DNA from: Morella rubra
Taxonomy: Eukaryota > Streptophyta > Magnoliopsida > Fagales > Myricaceae
DNA: 64,000 nt
Reading direction: 5' to 3'
Assembly (NCBI GenBank): GCA_003952965.2
Contig: CM025852.1
Coordinates: forward strand, 12,153,180-12,217,179
The translations under genes and the position numbers were made by a program. The notes under the pieces are model-generated. The model saw nothing but the letters and a program-made list of their open reading frames with translations. It had not been told where the DNA came from and searched no databases. This document shows positions 10,699 through 20,331 of the stretch, piece by piece (positions within the stretch are counted from its first letter, which is position 1; every line of letters starts with the position of its first letter).

Positions 10699-11200
10699 CT
10701 ATTGGCATTGTGACCCAATGAGAAAACGAGTAGCATGGAAGGAAGAAATCCCTATCACCCATGAAAAACTCAACGCCACCATCAAATGTTTCTCCCTTGC
10801 TCTTTGTACCTTGAGTTCAGTCTCCAGCTTCTTAATTTTCTTTGTCAGCCCAAGAATCACCTTTGAAGAATGCTTGCACATTGGGGGGTCGATCCATTCA
10901 AAAAACTCACAAGACCGAGGACCTTAATTACAAACAAACATAAATACTCAATTTGGTACCAAATCTAACCTCTTTCTGGCATTTCCTTGAATAAATAATT
11001 GGCAATACCCATACATAGAGGTAGCTTACCGAATTTAACCCATATCTTAAGCATCCAATGAATCTTCTTCCTGGATTCTTCTCCGTCCATGATGTTCTCA
11101 TTCGAGCTTGTATACCATAGTAACAGAACAAGTCCTCCCTTATAGCTTTTGTACTTGTGGAAGACAAGGATGAAGATGACTGCTGCATTTTATAGAGCAA
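10699..11200 (-). pseudogene. GRF zinc-finger protein, small two-exon remnant
   Basis: On the minus strand, exon 1 (11200 to about 11037) reads from MLYKMQQSSSSL to RTSWTEKNPGRRFIGC and ends at a GTAAGC donor. Exon 2 (about 10924-10699) reads SCEFFEWIDPPMC then KKIKKLETELKVQRAREK, a short coiled coil, to a stop. This is the plant zf-GRF layout: a zinc site named for its Gly-Arg-Phe motif, the CxFFxWxDPPM block, then a coiled coil. Two defects are visible. The first CxC pair reads CYYG, so a zinc ligand is Tyr. The obvious splice junction also joins the exons out of phase by one base. GRF proteins of this size are abundant in plant genomes and most have no known role. It may be a decayed gene or a transposon-borne copy. 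Confidence 0.6.
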
Positions 11201-11820
11201 CCCACTAGTAACTAGCGAGCAGATCCAAAAACAAAGAAATAGAATGGTGACGAGCTTTCAAAAATTGGTCCCACTGCAACAAAGATGATCTTTCTTCTCC
11301 AGAAACCCATTGTAATGCAGTGACTAAGCTCCTTTTTTTTTTTTTTTTTTTTTTTCTATGCAAGCTAAGATCCTTTGTAGATAAGCAAAAAATAAAGCGT
11401 TGTCGTTTTGACGTGGTGGGTTGAGTTCGCAAAATGGGTGACGTGGATGAGCCTATTCGAACTTACGGTTAAGTTAGATAACAGAATTGGACGGAAGGGC
11501 TTAATATAAAAGTAGGTAAGCACTAGGGAGTTTTTTTATGAAATTTTTTTCTAAGGGACTAATTTGATTTTTGCCTAAACCTCATGGACCAAAATATGCA
11601 TTTATCCCTAACTATAATTTAGGAAATTTTGATCTAAAAATTGATGAAGATATATATTTTTTTGAATATTTGGTTACTAGGTTTTGCCCCTTATGACGAA
11701 ATAGTCATTAGGACTATTTTTTTTTTTTTACTTACAGTCACTGAGTCCTAACCCAAAAAATGGAGATATGCTTAAAACCATCCAACAAAACTCATTCTCG
11801 GTGATCCTTCAAAAAGGGTA
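11201..11820. other. Intergenic DNA with transposon-end-like sequence
   Basis: A T-run lies at 11332-11355. From about 11400 to 11612 the text reads like one terminal arm of a MULE-type MITE (GACGTGG..., then GGACGGAAGGGCTTAATATA, then GGACCAAAATATGCATTTAT). I could not find the opposite arm upstream, so no element is called. A second T-run is at 11719. Confidence 0.35.
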
Positions 11821-12432
11821 ACAACACGCTTTTCAATAAGAAACAACCTTGAAAATTTTACTCTACTCTCTCAACTTGAGCCAAAGTGTTTTCAAGAAGC
11901 TGGATCTATGCCATGAAAGAAGATTTAAATCAATTTGAAAAGAATCAGATATGAAATCTTGTTCCTAGACCAAACTACTATCATGTTATTGGCATCAAAT
12001 GGGTGTTTAGAAACAAGATGGATGAATTTGAAAAGATAGTTAGGAGCAAAGAAAGATTGGAAGTCCAAGGAAAAAATCAAGAAGAAGGCATTAATTTTGA
12101 TAAAACGTTCATCCTTGTAGCTTGGTTGGAAGCCATCAGAATGTTACTTGCTTTTGCATGCTTCAGAGATTTCAAGCTATTCCAAATAGATGTCAAAACA
12201 TTTTTAAATGGATTTACATTTATATTGGAAGAGGTTTATGTTGAAAACTTTCTAAATTTCAAAAATGAGAATATTCTAAACCATATATTTAAATTGTCAA
12301 AAGCTTTTTATGATTTGAAACAAGCACAGAGAGCTTGGTATGAAAGATTGATTAAGTTTTTAATTGACAAGATTTTTTGAAGAGAAAATTTTGATACTAC
12401 TTTTTTCAAAATCCAAAGATAGTAAACTTTTA
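11821..12432 (+). pseudogene. Copia reverse transcriptase, N-terminal part
   Basis: The sequence reads YHVIGIKWVFRNKMDEF, then EVQGKNQEEGINFDKTF, LFQIDVKTFLNG, and AFYDLKQAQRAWYERLIKFL. These are the ordered motifs of copia RVT_2 up to the LKQAPRAWY block, with several ordinary substitutions. The region 12003-12380 is open. Upstream, 11821-12000 shows stops. The frame ends at FFEEKILILLFSKSKDSKLL, where the Harbinger-like insertion begins, before the YxDD catalytic pair. Confidence 0.85.
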
Positions 12433-12679
12433 GGGATTGTTTGGAAACGGGTCCTAGCTCTAGTTCTAGTTCCACAAGGTAGACCCTGGCTCTCGTTTAT
12501 TTGTAGCCGAATTACAAGGAGGTGCCAAAAGATTAGTATCTTGACACATGATTTGAATTGCTAGGTTCTAACAAGACGCAACCTAAAAAAGTGAGACTGT
12601 TTCGGCTTCCGACTGATGTCCAGGTCAAGACCATGTGCTCGGACTCTCGACCCGATGAAATGAAAATAAATAAGTGAGT

Positions 12680-12865
12680 CATGGAAAAGCCAGACCTATA
12701 CTCTTCGAGGAATCGATCGTCGTCGAGATCGGGATCATCCTGGAGTTCCTCAAGCTCCTCCTCTATTTTCTCATCGATCCAAGACTGGTCTTTTAGGATA
12801 GAGGATTCGTTGATAGTGGGTGTGAATTGTGGGGGACTAAAACTAGTCTTCTCTGCATTCGTCAT
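12680..12865 (-). pseudogene. Phosducin-like protein 3 / VIAF-type gene fragment
   Basis: On the minus strand the frame from 12865 reads FSPPQFTPTINESSILKD followed by SWIDEKIEEELEELQDDPDL and DDDRFLEEYR. This matches the N-terminal helical region of the plant phosducin-like 3 (viral IAP-associated factor homologue) thioredoxin-fold proteins, which assist folding of tubulin and other clients. The match stops at GAATATAG/GTCTGG, an exon-intron-like junction, after which the frame drifts (SGFSMTH). The fragment is one exon with a start of intron, on the strand opposite to the surrounding copia gene. It lacks the thioredoxin domain entirely. The position inside a Harbinger-like element suggests transposon capture. 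The family assignment is by recall of the DDPDLDDDRFLEEYR signature. Confidence 0.65.
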
Positions 12866-12904
12866 CCTCCCCTTCTTTTACCTTTGCTATCTTCACTGTT
12901 AGAG

Positions 12905-13373
12905 GGCAAATTTGTCATCGCTTCGAATGTGAGGTTCTTATGCCACCAACGACATCTTGAGGGTAAGGTTATTGCCCTACAAACTCCATCTGCCCGCTGA
13001 GTCCCGTATTCATCCGGTGTTTCATGTTTCCTGCCTCAAATGAAACCTTGGTTTGCACACCATTCCGTTACCCACGTTGCCACCAGTTGACACCGACGGA
13101 GCTGTTCAAGCTAAGCCCGAGTAGATTTTAGATCCACGTTTTCATCGCTTGGGAGATAGAGCAGTCACAAAAGTCTTGGTTAAATGGAAAGGGGCTGCTG
13201 AGGAATACTCCACTTCGGTTACGTATTGGCGTTTACGGGAGAAGTACCCCTACCTTTGGGCTAGGTTCTCTAATGGGGGAAGGAATGTCATGGGTCTGTT
13301 TGAAGCAGAAGGAGAGGAAGGGAAATTAGGAGATTTGGAGAGTTCTCGAGTTGTGAAGGTGTTGTGTCGTTGA
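12905..13373 (+). pseudogene. Gypsy integrase C-terminus and chromodomain-like tail
   Basis: Forward frames read YKLHLPAESRIHPVFHVSCL, the conserved end of plant chromovirus integrase, then TLPPVDTDGAVQAKPE, a stop, and then VTKVLVKWKGAAEEYSTSVT, equivalent to the VKWKG and ATWE blocks of the chromodomain-like tail. It ends with SNGGRNVMGLFEAEGEEG. The frame changes and internal stops mark it as dead. The rest of pol is absent upstream. Bases 13374-13800 probably include part of the matching LTR (polyadenylation-like and TATATATTCC sequence at about 13527), but no second copy exists here to prove it. Confidence 0.8.
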
Positions 13374-13805
13374 TTGACTTGTCTTTGGTCAGATGGGCTT
13401 GGGCCTGGTCAACGGGTTGGTTTTGTCTTATGTTATTTTGTGCCTTTTAATTCATAGTTGTTAAGAAGTCCAGTGGCTGCCTTTAGCGTAAGTTGTGATC
13501 CATTTCCGGTCCAGCTGTCTAGTCTTATATATTCCTGTATTGCGTTAGAAGTGATATGAAAAATTGAGCTGTTAAACAAAAAGGAGGCCGACTACCTCGA
13601 ACCAAGTCTCAACGTCTTTGTTTTCTTTCTAGCCAAACAAATGCTGTTACATTCATTTTACACTATTAACCCATCATCACCAAATTCCCTTACATATTGC
13701 TATCTGCCTGAGCTTTCTTTCTTTCTCCAATGCTGTTGATTGCTTTTTGGTGTTTTGTTTTTTCCAGAAGATTTATAAAACTCCTGCCATTTACTAGGGA
13801 TAATC

Positions 13806-16800
13806 TGTAATACCCCAACCCTCTTAGTATTATTAATTATCTTAATTTTGATAATTAATTTATAATAAATATATTTAATTACTATTTTTGGATTTAATTA
13901 TTTTATTAGTTTAAAAATAGAGAAAAAAATCCCTAAAAATAGTTTTACATAGCCAAAAATTATAAGAAAAATACCCACTTTCAAATCTTTTCAAGATCTT
14001 TAATCTAAAAGCATATTTTACTCATTTAGTGTCTTTTAATTAATGATTTATGTTGCTGAAAAATATTAAAACCTCATTATTTCATGTTTTTAGCCCTAAT
14101 TACTTATGTAAACTTATTTTTCTTCTAAAGTTTTGCTTAGCATTAATTATATACTTAATTACTAAGCCAATAGGACCTATCCTAGAGTAGCCATGTACCC
14201 TAGGTTTATTTTTGAGAATTTTTGCAACAAATTGGACATTTGGGCTTGACAAAATAGGTTTTAAATAATTGGGCCTAGAAAAAAAATGCAATTGGGCCTC
14301 CAAACCATCCCATTCATTCGGCCCAGCCCATGCCACCTCTCTTTGACTAATAAAAACCGGTCAAGCACATATAATTGCTAGAAGTAATGATTGCAAATGA
14401 TTAGCCATCATTTCTTCATGCAAAACCATGCAACACTTGTTCTTCATTGAATAGTTTCCACCCCCTTCACCCAATTCAGCTTCAATGCTTGCATAGACAT
14501 CCAAATCTAGTGGTAGACACCATAATTTGGTCTAGTTAAACCCTAACATGGTCAATTAACCATAGGAGACAAACCTTGGTTAGCAACTAGTATAAATAGG
14601 AGGCTTTTGTGAAGGTTTTCTCCACACCATTTATCAATCATCCCTAGATAAAGAGAGAGTGAGAGAGAGCTGGAGAAAGAAGGATAGAAGGAGGTGAAGT
14701 TGCCGAGTGCCCCTAGGAAGAAGAAAAGGAGAATTTTTTGAAGAAAAGTGGTAAAAGGCTGAGGTTTTCTTGAGCTTTGCTATCCTAGAAATTATTATCT
14801 TGATATTGATAGTAACAGCAAGTGCTATTTAGGTTTTGTAATCCAAAAAGTTCATCAAAGAGTCAAGGAAAATCAAAGAGGTAGGGGTAGTTTCTATGTT
14901 AGTGATATTGTTGGCATTTTAATGATTTAAGGTTAGTAACATGTTAGGTTGTGATCTAGAACCCTTAATTATGTTTAGCATGAGCTAAAAAAGAAGTTAG
15001 AATGGATAGATACAAGAGATTATTGAAGATATAGAGATTATAGTTAAACTTACTCATAGCACCTTTTTGATTGATTTTGATTTGAAATTGTGTAAATAAT
15101 GACATGACATGATTACTGAGTGTTTTAGGGAGTATTAGAAACATATTGGATAGTTTGCATGCAAAGATTTACGTGGAAAAAGAAGATATGGCTAATTAGG
15201 TCAAACCTAGTCTAGTTTTGCATAATTAGTGATAACAGTGCACTTAATGAATTATATTATATCGTAAATGACTACGTATTGATCTCAAATTTGGAGGATT
15301 AAAACTAGACAACATTAGGATGAAAAAGTTATGATTATTTGAAGTTCACTGTTAAAACTAGGTTTTTCACTAAAAAGAGTCATTTTTATAGCTACACGGG
15401 TTGGACTTGTTTTCTATCACTTGGATTGATTTTAATGGGCTTAAAAACTTATGTTATTTGCTAGAACATGGGCTTGAAAGTGGAGCCCAAGTCTATTTTC
15501 TTATTGGACCCAAAATGGCTAACCTAGTGGCCATATGAAATTGGCCTCTTTTCTATTTATTGGGCTGACCCAAGTGATCATTTATAACTTCTAATAATGT
15601 CCAGATGTGGGCTTGTCAGCAGCCCAAGTTCAAGTCCACATTGGACTTGAGATGTTTAAATTGGATAATGTGAGACATTAGGCTTGTATTAAGTTAAATA
15701 ATAAAGGTCTTAATTGAAGTTCTTAATTACTTGCTGTTTTAAATATGTGATTAAGATATTAGTTTTGGCTAAGTAAAAGCTTAGTACTATTTCTTTTAGA
15801 AATAAAATATGAGACATGGGATGATGAAATAGTTATTATGTGCAATAACGTAATTGCATATGATTTGTGAATAAGATTAAGGAACTTTAATGCAAATGAT
15901 TAGTAAATGATAAAGGGCATATTTTTATGAAAATATGCATCAATGATATAAAGGATATGGCATGTACATAGCATTTGCATTAATGAGACAATGGATATGG
16001 AATTTGCATTAATGGCAACTGCATCAATGGCATTTTCACCAATGGAAACTTTTACTACGAGGTAGTGGATGGGTGATGGTACCGATCTCTGGGGTGTGCA
16101 ACTATCACTACGGGGTAGTGGATGGCTCGGGGTAGAAGGCATAGGGCCTTTACCCATTGTCCTAGGGTAATGGAATGCCTAAGACTATCCTAAAGTGCAG
16201 GGGAGATTGGACGCACAACCCTGTCACTGGGGGTGAAACAGTGGACATCATGAGCAAAGATTTTTACAGACATGAGCATGGCATTCATGTTGCATATGAT
16301 TATACTGGTATTTTTGGAAACCTTTATTGTTTATTGAATATGTAAGTACTGTATTACTATTCACTGCTAAGACAGATTATGTCGATATTTGAGACCTTCC
16401 TCTCCTATGAGCTCCCTACCCATGTACTGGTTATCCATATCCGAGTTTTAGTCACAGACGGCTTGGACGTAGTTGTGGACCATCAGCCCTATCTAATCCC
16501 GAAGGATTTGCCACCTAAATTCCCACATGAAAATGGCCCATTGGGGGAGAACACTCTGGCATAAACTGGGTAGACCTTATATAATCTGACAATGAAGACT
16601 CATCCTTAAGAGATACTTTTATGTTTTCCTTTTACCTAGTGTTGACTTGCCTGTATATAAGCTTGAACAATAGGGTTAGAGATCTTAATATAGGCTTATC
16701 TGTATTAGCCTAGATTTTGTAAGGACCTTAGAGTCCTCCCTAATCTCTAACCTTTATGAATACGTTGTTTTCTTTTCTTTCAGTGTGTTGTTTTCCTTAT

Positions 16801-17063
16801 TTACGAGTGAAGTGTGTCTAGTTTTTCAAATATATCAGTGTTCTTAATTTAACTTGACTTCCATTTTCACCATACTATTTTCAAGTTATGTTTACAAGTC
16901 TTCCGCTGAATTTTTTACTAGTAGTAATCTTTATACAACCCCAAGGAAAATACTACAGTCTTGAGACTCGTAGGATAAGATGTGTCGTAATCTCGCCTTT
17001 TATGCATCTTTGTTACTACAAAGAGAGCTTAGAGACTAATACGAGCACGAGGGACGTGATAGA
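13806..17063 (+). repeat. Long gypsy LTR (family D, copy 1, 5' LTR)
   Basis: It starts TGTAATACCCCAACCCTCTT and runs to GGGACGTGATAGA directly before a primer-binding site at 17064. It aligns with the solo copy at 20716-23595 over most of its length: shared blocks include TTAATTATCTTAA, CCATGCAACACTTG, GAGAGAGCTGGAGAAAG/GAGAGAGCTAGAGAAG and AACAATAGGGTTAGA. About 350 bp near its end (16700-17045) is missing from copy 2. The long TGTAATACCCC LTR with a tRNA-Met site resembles Tekay/Del-type chromoviruses, but almost no internal region survives. Several MITE-like or promoter-like features may lie in it. I see no gene. Confidence 0.8.
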
Positions 17064-17075
17064 TGGTATCAGAGC
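17064..17075 (+). other. Retroelement primer-binding site (tRNA-iMet)
   Basis: TGGTATCAGAGC is complementary to the 3' end of plant initiator methionine tRNA and follows the LTR end directly. It shows that 13806-17063 was a 5' LTR. Only about 240 bp of DNA follow before the Harbinger-like right terminus, so the retroelement body has been deleted. Confidence 0.8.
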
Positions 17076-17319
17076 ACGAGTAACGGCTACAGTGCCGCAG
17101 ACAAAACATGATATTTGTGTTCAATACTATATTATAACAGAACCTAGACTTTTGTTGACGTTTACAATTCTTTTTTTGTACCACTGCCCAATTAGTAGGT
17201 CACATGTAAGCGGGTAATAAGACGAGTGAACCAAGCCAAATGCGCTCAACCATAAATCTGGGTTTAATCCATAGTTTGAACCCCATAACCAGAACCAGGA
17301 TCCGTTTTCAAGCAAGCCC

Positions 17320-18195
17320 TTAATTGTTCAAATTTATGCTGATGATATCATCTTTGATGCTACATTTGAATCTTTGGCCACAAATTTTCTAAATGTAAAC
17401 AAGGTGAATTTGAGATAAGATTGATGGGAGAGCTTAACAACATCCTCAAATTATAAATCAAACAAATAAAGAAAAAAATATTCATCGATCAAACTGAATA
17501 TACCAAACACTTGCTGAAAGGATTTGGAAGGGAGAGCTCCAAGCCTATGGAACATCCATGAGGCCCTCACCAAATTGGACTCGGATGAAAAGGGTAAAGA
17601 AGTAGATCAAATAATTATCGAGGTATAGTATAATCGGATCTCTCCTTAATCGTACAACAATTTGACCTGACATAATCTTTAGTGTATGTATGTGTGCTCG
17701 ATTTCAAGCATGCCCAAAAGAGTCACATGTACTTGTTGTTAAAGAATTTTAAGATATCTGAATGACACAAAAAATATTGGTCTCTTATATCCAAAAAGTA
17801 CTAAATTTAATTTAGTTAGATACTCAGATGCAGACTATGCTAGATGCCAGTTTGATTGAAAAAACACTAGTGATGTTTGTCAATTTCTTCCGCACACAAT
17901 TATTATGAATAAAACTTCGACTGAAAGATTTTTGTTTTCACTATATGTACATCCTTAAAAAATGTGATAACACTAGTGCTTTCAAATTGATTAAAAATCC
18001 TATTCAAAATTCAAAGACTAAGCACATCGTAATCAAATATTATTTCATAAGAGATCATGCTCAAAAGGGGGATATTGTGCTTGAATTTGTAAGTACCGAT
18101 CTTCAACTGCTGGATATCTTTACAAAACCCCTTAATGAGAAAAGATTATGCTTCATTCAACATGAAATTGGTATGTCTAATACTCTTGACTGATT
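17320..18195 (+). pseudogene. Copia reverse transcriptase C-terminus and RNase H remnant
   Basis: The block begins IVQIYADDIIF, the catalytic YxDD motif with Ala at the variable position. It continues with TKYTKDLLKGFG and KPMEHP in one frame, then the RNase H region with many stops and shifts (SDADYAR-like at 17829). The open stretch 17945-18193 ends LQLLDIFTKPLNEKRLCF then HEIGMSN, the usual copia C-terminus DIFTKPL...LGM. It continues 11821-12432 after the insertion is removed. Confidence 0.85.
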
Positions 18196-18299
18196 GTTGA
18201 TGGTTAAAAATGTTGGTGTGTTATTTTGATGAATTTTATGATGATTATTCTCTAATTGAATGCGTTTTAATTCTAATTTTGTTTGTTGTTCTCGTTATT

Positions 18300-18650
18300 C
18301 TTTATTTCATTTTTCGCACTTGTTGGCTGTGATTATCTAATAGCTTTATGTTGGCTTGCTTCTTTCCATGCATATATTTTTTGTTTCTCCCTATGCTTTC
18401 AAATTGAGGATAGTGTTTAATTTAGTTGGGGGGGGGAGTCCTCTGAATTTTTCCTTTCATTATCTTTCTTTTTCTTTTAGTTTTTGTTTTATTATTTGCA
18501 TTCTTATTTTTAGTTTCATTTTTTTACTTGTTCGCTGTGATTTTGTATTGGTTTTCTATTTGTTTGCTTCTCCGTGTCTACATATTTTTCGTTTCCTGCT
18601 TTGACATTGAGGATAATGTTTACTCAGTTGGGGGGAGCAAGTTCTGTCAA
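18300..18650 (+). repeat. Tandem duplicate of a retroelement 3' end with polypurine tracts
   Basis: Two roughly 200-bp units repeat TTTCATTTTT..ACTTGTT.GCTGTGATT, TTGCTTCT and ..ATTGAGGATA(A/G)TGTTTA and end in polypurine tracts: TTGGGGGGGGGAG at 18425 and TTGGGGGGAGC at 18628. The phrase ATTGAGGATAATGTTTA ahead of a G-run is characteristic of the 3' untranslated region of large LTR elements such as Athila-type gypsy or SIRE. Only one tract should prime plus-strand synthesis, so the doubled unit is unusual. Confidence 0.55.
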
Positions 18651-18997
18651 ACTGTAGGAACATATTAGGAGTGGGTATTCAACTGATATTACTTGTTTGG
18701 ACTCCTATAATATGCCTTATGTGAGTTAGGATTTTGAGTTAAGAATGAACTTTCATGTCATTTTTGCATCCAAACTAACATACTTCACTTAGATAATTTG
18801 ATCAGTTCAATTTTTAGCACATACTCTAGATTACTTTTCACATTTGGGTGAGTGAGAGGTTGAGAAACAGATAATCGGTAGAGCTGCTGGAACTACTATC
18901 GAAAAAAAAAAAAAAAGGAAAAAAAAAAAAAAAAAAAAGAGAAGAAAAAAAGAAGGAAAGTGGAAGAAAAGAAACTAAAAGAGGTTAGAAAAAAAAT
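18651..18997. other. Probable LTR debris with purine-rich tract
   Basis: No gene is seen. An A/G-only stretch (18901-18992) contains A-runs broken by G. The DNA before it probably belongs to the element ending at 18650. Confidence 0.4.
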
Positions 18998-19515
18998 GGG
19001 TTAATTACAATTTCTTCCCTCAAACTACCAACCCATTCTCAAATATCCCCACAAACTTTAACTCATTACAACTTACTCCCATAAATTATACTTCTTAGTG
19101 CGATTTTATCCCTCAACTAACTGAAGTTGTTACATTGACCGATTTCTATCCCCCGTGACCTTTTCCTTACGTGAAAAGACAATTTTACCCTTGTATGAGT
19201 CCTCCCCAGTCTTCTACAATGCTTCTAGCAATTCGTAGTGCTAAAGAATAATATGTAGTTAGCTGATTTTCTTTATTAAAAAAAAAAAAAGATGACTCAT
19301 TTAGAATCGAGTTGGTCAAATTTATCTTTTCAAATCAAGAGAAGGTCATGTGTCATTTACGTGGGATGTAAACCGTTTGATATAACAACTTTAGCAAGTT
19401 ACGGGATGAAATCACAACGAGAAGTATAATTTGTTAGGGCGAGTTGCAATGAGTTAAAGTTTGTGAGGGTATTTGAGAATCGGGTAATAGTTTGAGGGAA
19501 AATTGTCATTAACCC
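18998..19515. mobile_element. Long-TIR MITE (Mutator-like)
   Basis: The 518-bp segment has terminal inverted repeats of about 140 bp. The left arm starts GGGTTAATTACAATTTCTTC and the right arm, reverse complemented, starts GGGTTAATGACAATTTTCCC. Both continue through CTCAAACTA, ATTCTCAAATA and CACAAACTTTAACTCATT. It is flanked by A8-T (18989-18997) and A8-C (19516-19524), compatible with an 8-9-bp target duplication in an A-run. The short centre has no coding capacity. An open frame antisense at 19399-19587 is a shadow. Confidence 0.8.
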
Positions 19516-20331
19516 AAAAAAAACTTGTGCATATAAATGTGATGACATACTTGAATTGATGAACTCGAGTGTTCGGGATAGAAACAATTACCTAAGCACT
19601 GAGAGCTATAGAATAACTTTTAATTAACACTACTAAGCGTGAAGAATTGCTAGTCCCATGTATTTTAAAGCATGCTAGTGTCATTTATTTGAGACTAATA
19701 TTAAGTCTTGTCACTCTTGTGCATTTTTCTACACACATACAAAATTAATTTCTTTATCTCTATGAAATGCTTGCATGCTCGATGAGAACTATTTGAAAAT
19801 GTGCATTAAAAAAATCAATTCCTTGGCTTCATAATAATTTGTGGCAATTGAGTTTAAATGGTATTAGTATCAATTGAGCTTTGTTATTGAGATTTGTCTA
19901 GCTCATTGTCTTTCACTTTTTTTGCTAAGAGACTAGCAAAGAGTTAATTGGGTGATATGATTGAGCAAAAATATTGCATGACTAGTATATTTAAAACCAG
20001 ATAATTACAATTCTTTCATGTCATAATTATTGGTCTTGGATAGAAAATTGATTAAGGGACATTAATCCAAGTTGAGATTTAAATTGATGAAATAGCATGA
20101 TTTGTGTTTATTTTGTAGCTTGAGATTAAATTAATTTTCATGTAGTATTTTATTCTCAAATAGCATGTTCCTAGTCCATATTGTGTCCATATGCATTTGT
20201 AAGATTAATTTTCTTCATGTGTATCGAAAATTAATTAATTATCTTTTGTGATAATATAAGATACATTTAATTGAGGACGCACTAAGAAGTAGGAAATTGG
20301 ACATGGACAAGAGACAGAGACAACTAGCTGA
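19516..20331. other. Retroelement-like AT-rich DNA, no gene
   Basis: No coding block is recognisable on either strand. The text (TTGAGTTTAAATGG..., GAGCAAAAATATTGCATGAC, AAATAGCATG...) has the look of the untranslated region or LTR of the element ending at 18.6 kb, but no second copy is present to confirm it. Confidence 0.35.

Larger units (their letters stand above)
12433..17319. mobile_element. Harbinger-like insertion with TTA target duplication, filled with nested elements
   Basis: The left terminus is GGGATTGTTTGGAAACGGGT. The right terminus, read on the other strand, is GGGCTTGCTTGAAAACGGAT, and the similarity continues for about 35 bp. Both ends abut TTA (12430-12432 and 17320-17322), the 3-bp target typical of PIF/Harbinger elements. 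Removing the segment rejoins the copia reading frame. No transposase is seen, so it was non-autonomous. The interior contains a phosducin-like gene fragment (12680-12865), a gypsy pol tail (12905-13373) and a long gypsy LTR with its primer-binding site (13806-17075), which are later or captured material. Confidence 0.7.
11821..18195 (+). mobile_element. SIRE-like copia element remnant, split by a 4.9-kb insertion
   Basis: Two blocks of one copia pol gene, 11821-12432 and 17320-18195, are collinear and on the same strand. The first ends inside the stretch between the LKQAP-type and YxDD motifs of reverse transcriptase. The second resumes with YADDIIF. Between them is a TTA-flanked insertion (12433-17319). 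Wording such as EGINFDKTF and TKYTKDLLKGFG fits the SIRE/Maximus lineage. LTRs of this element were not identified. Multiple stops make it inactive. Confidence 0.8.

Noticed and set aside
11400-11612. Complete MULE-type MITE around the GRF remnant
   Set aside because: Only one arm-like stretch was found. No matching inverted arm was found on the other side, so gene capture by this element is unproven.
17064-17075. Possible tRNA gene suggested by the TGGTATCAGAGC sequence
   Set aside because: This is the primer-binding site complementary to tRNA-iMet. No cloverleaf surrounds it.
18901-18992. Possible poly-A tail of a retrogene or LINE
   Set aside because: The tract is interrupted by many G residues and no reverse-transcribed gene precedes it.
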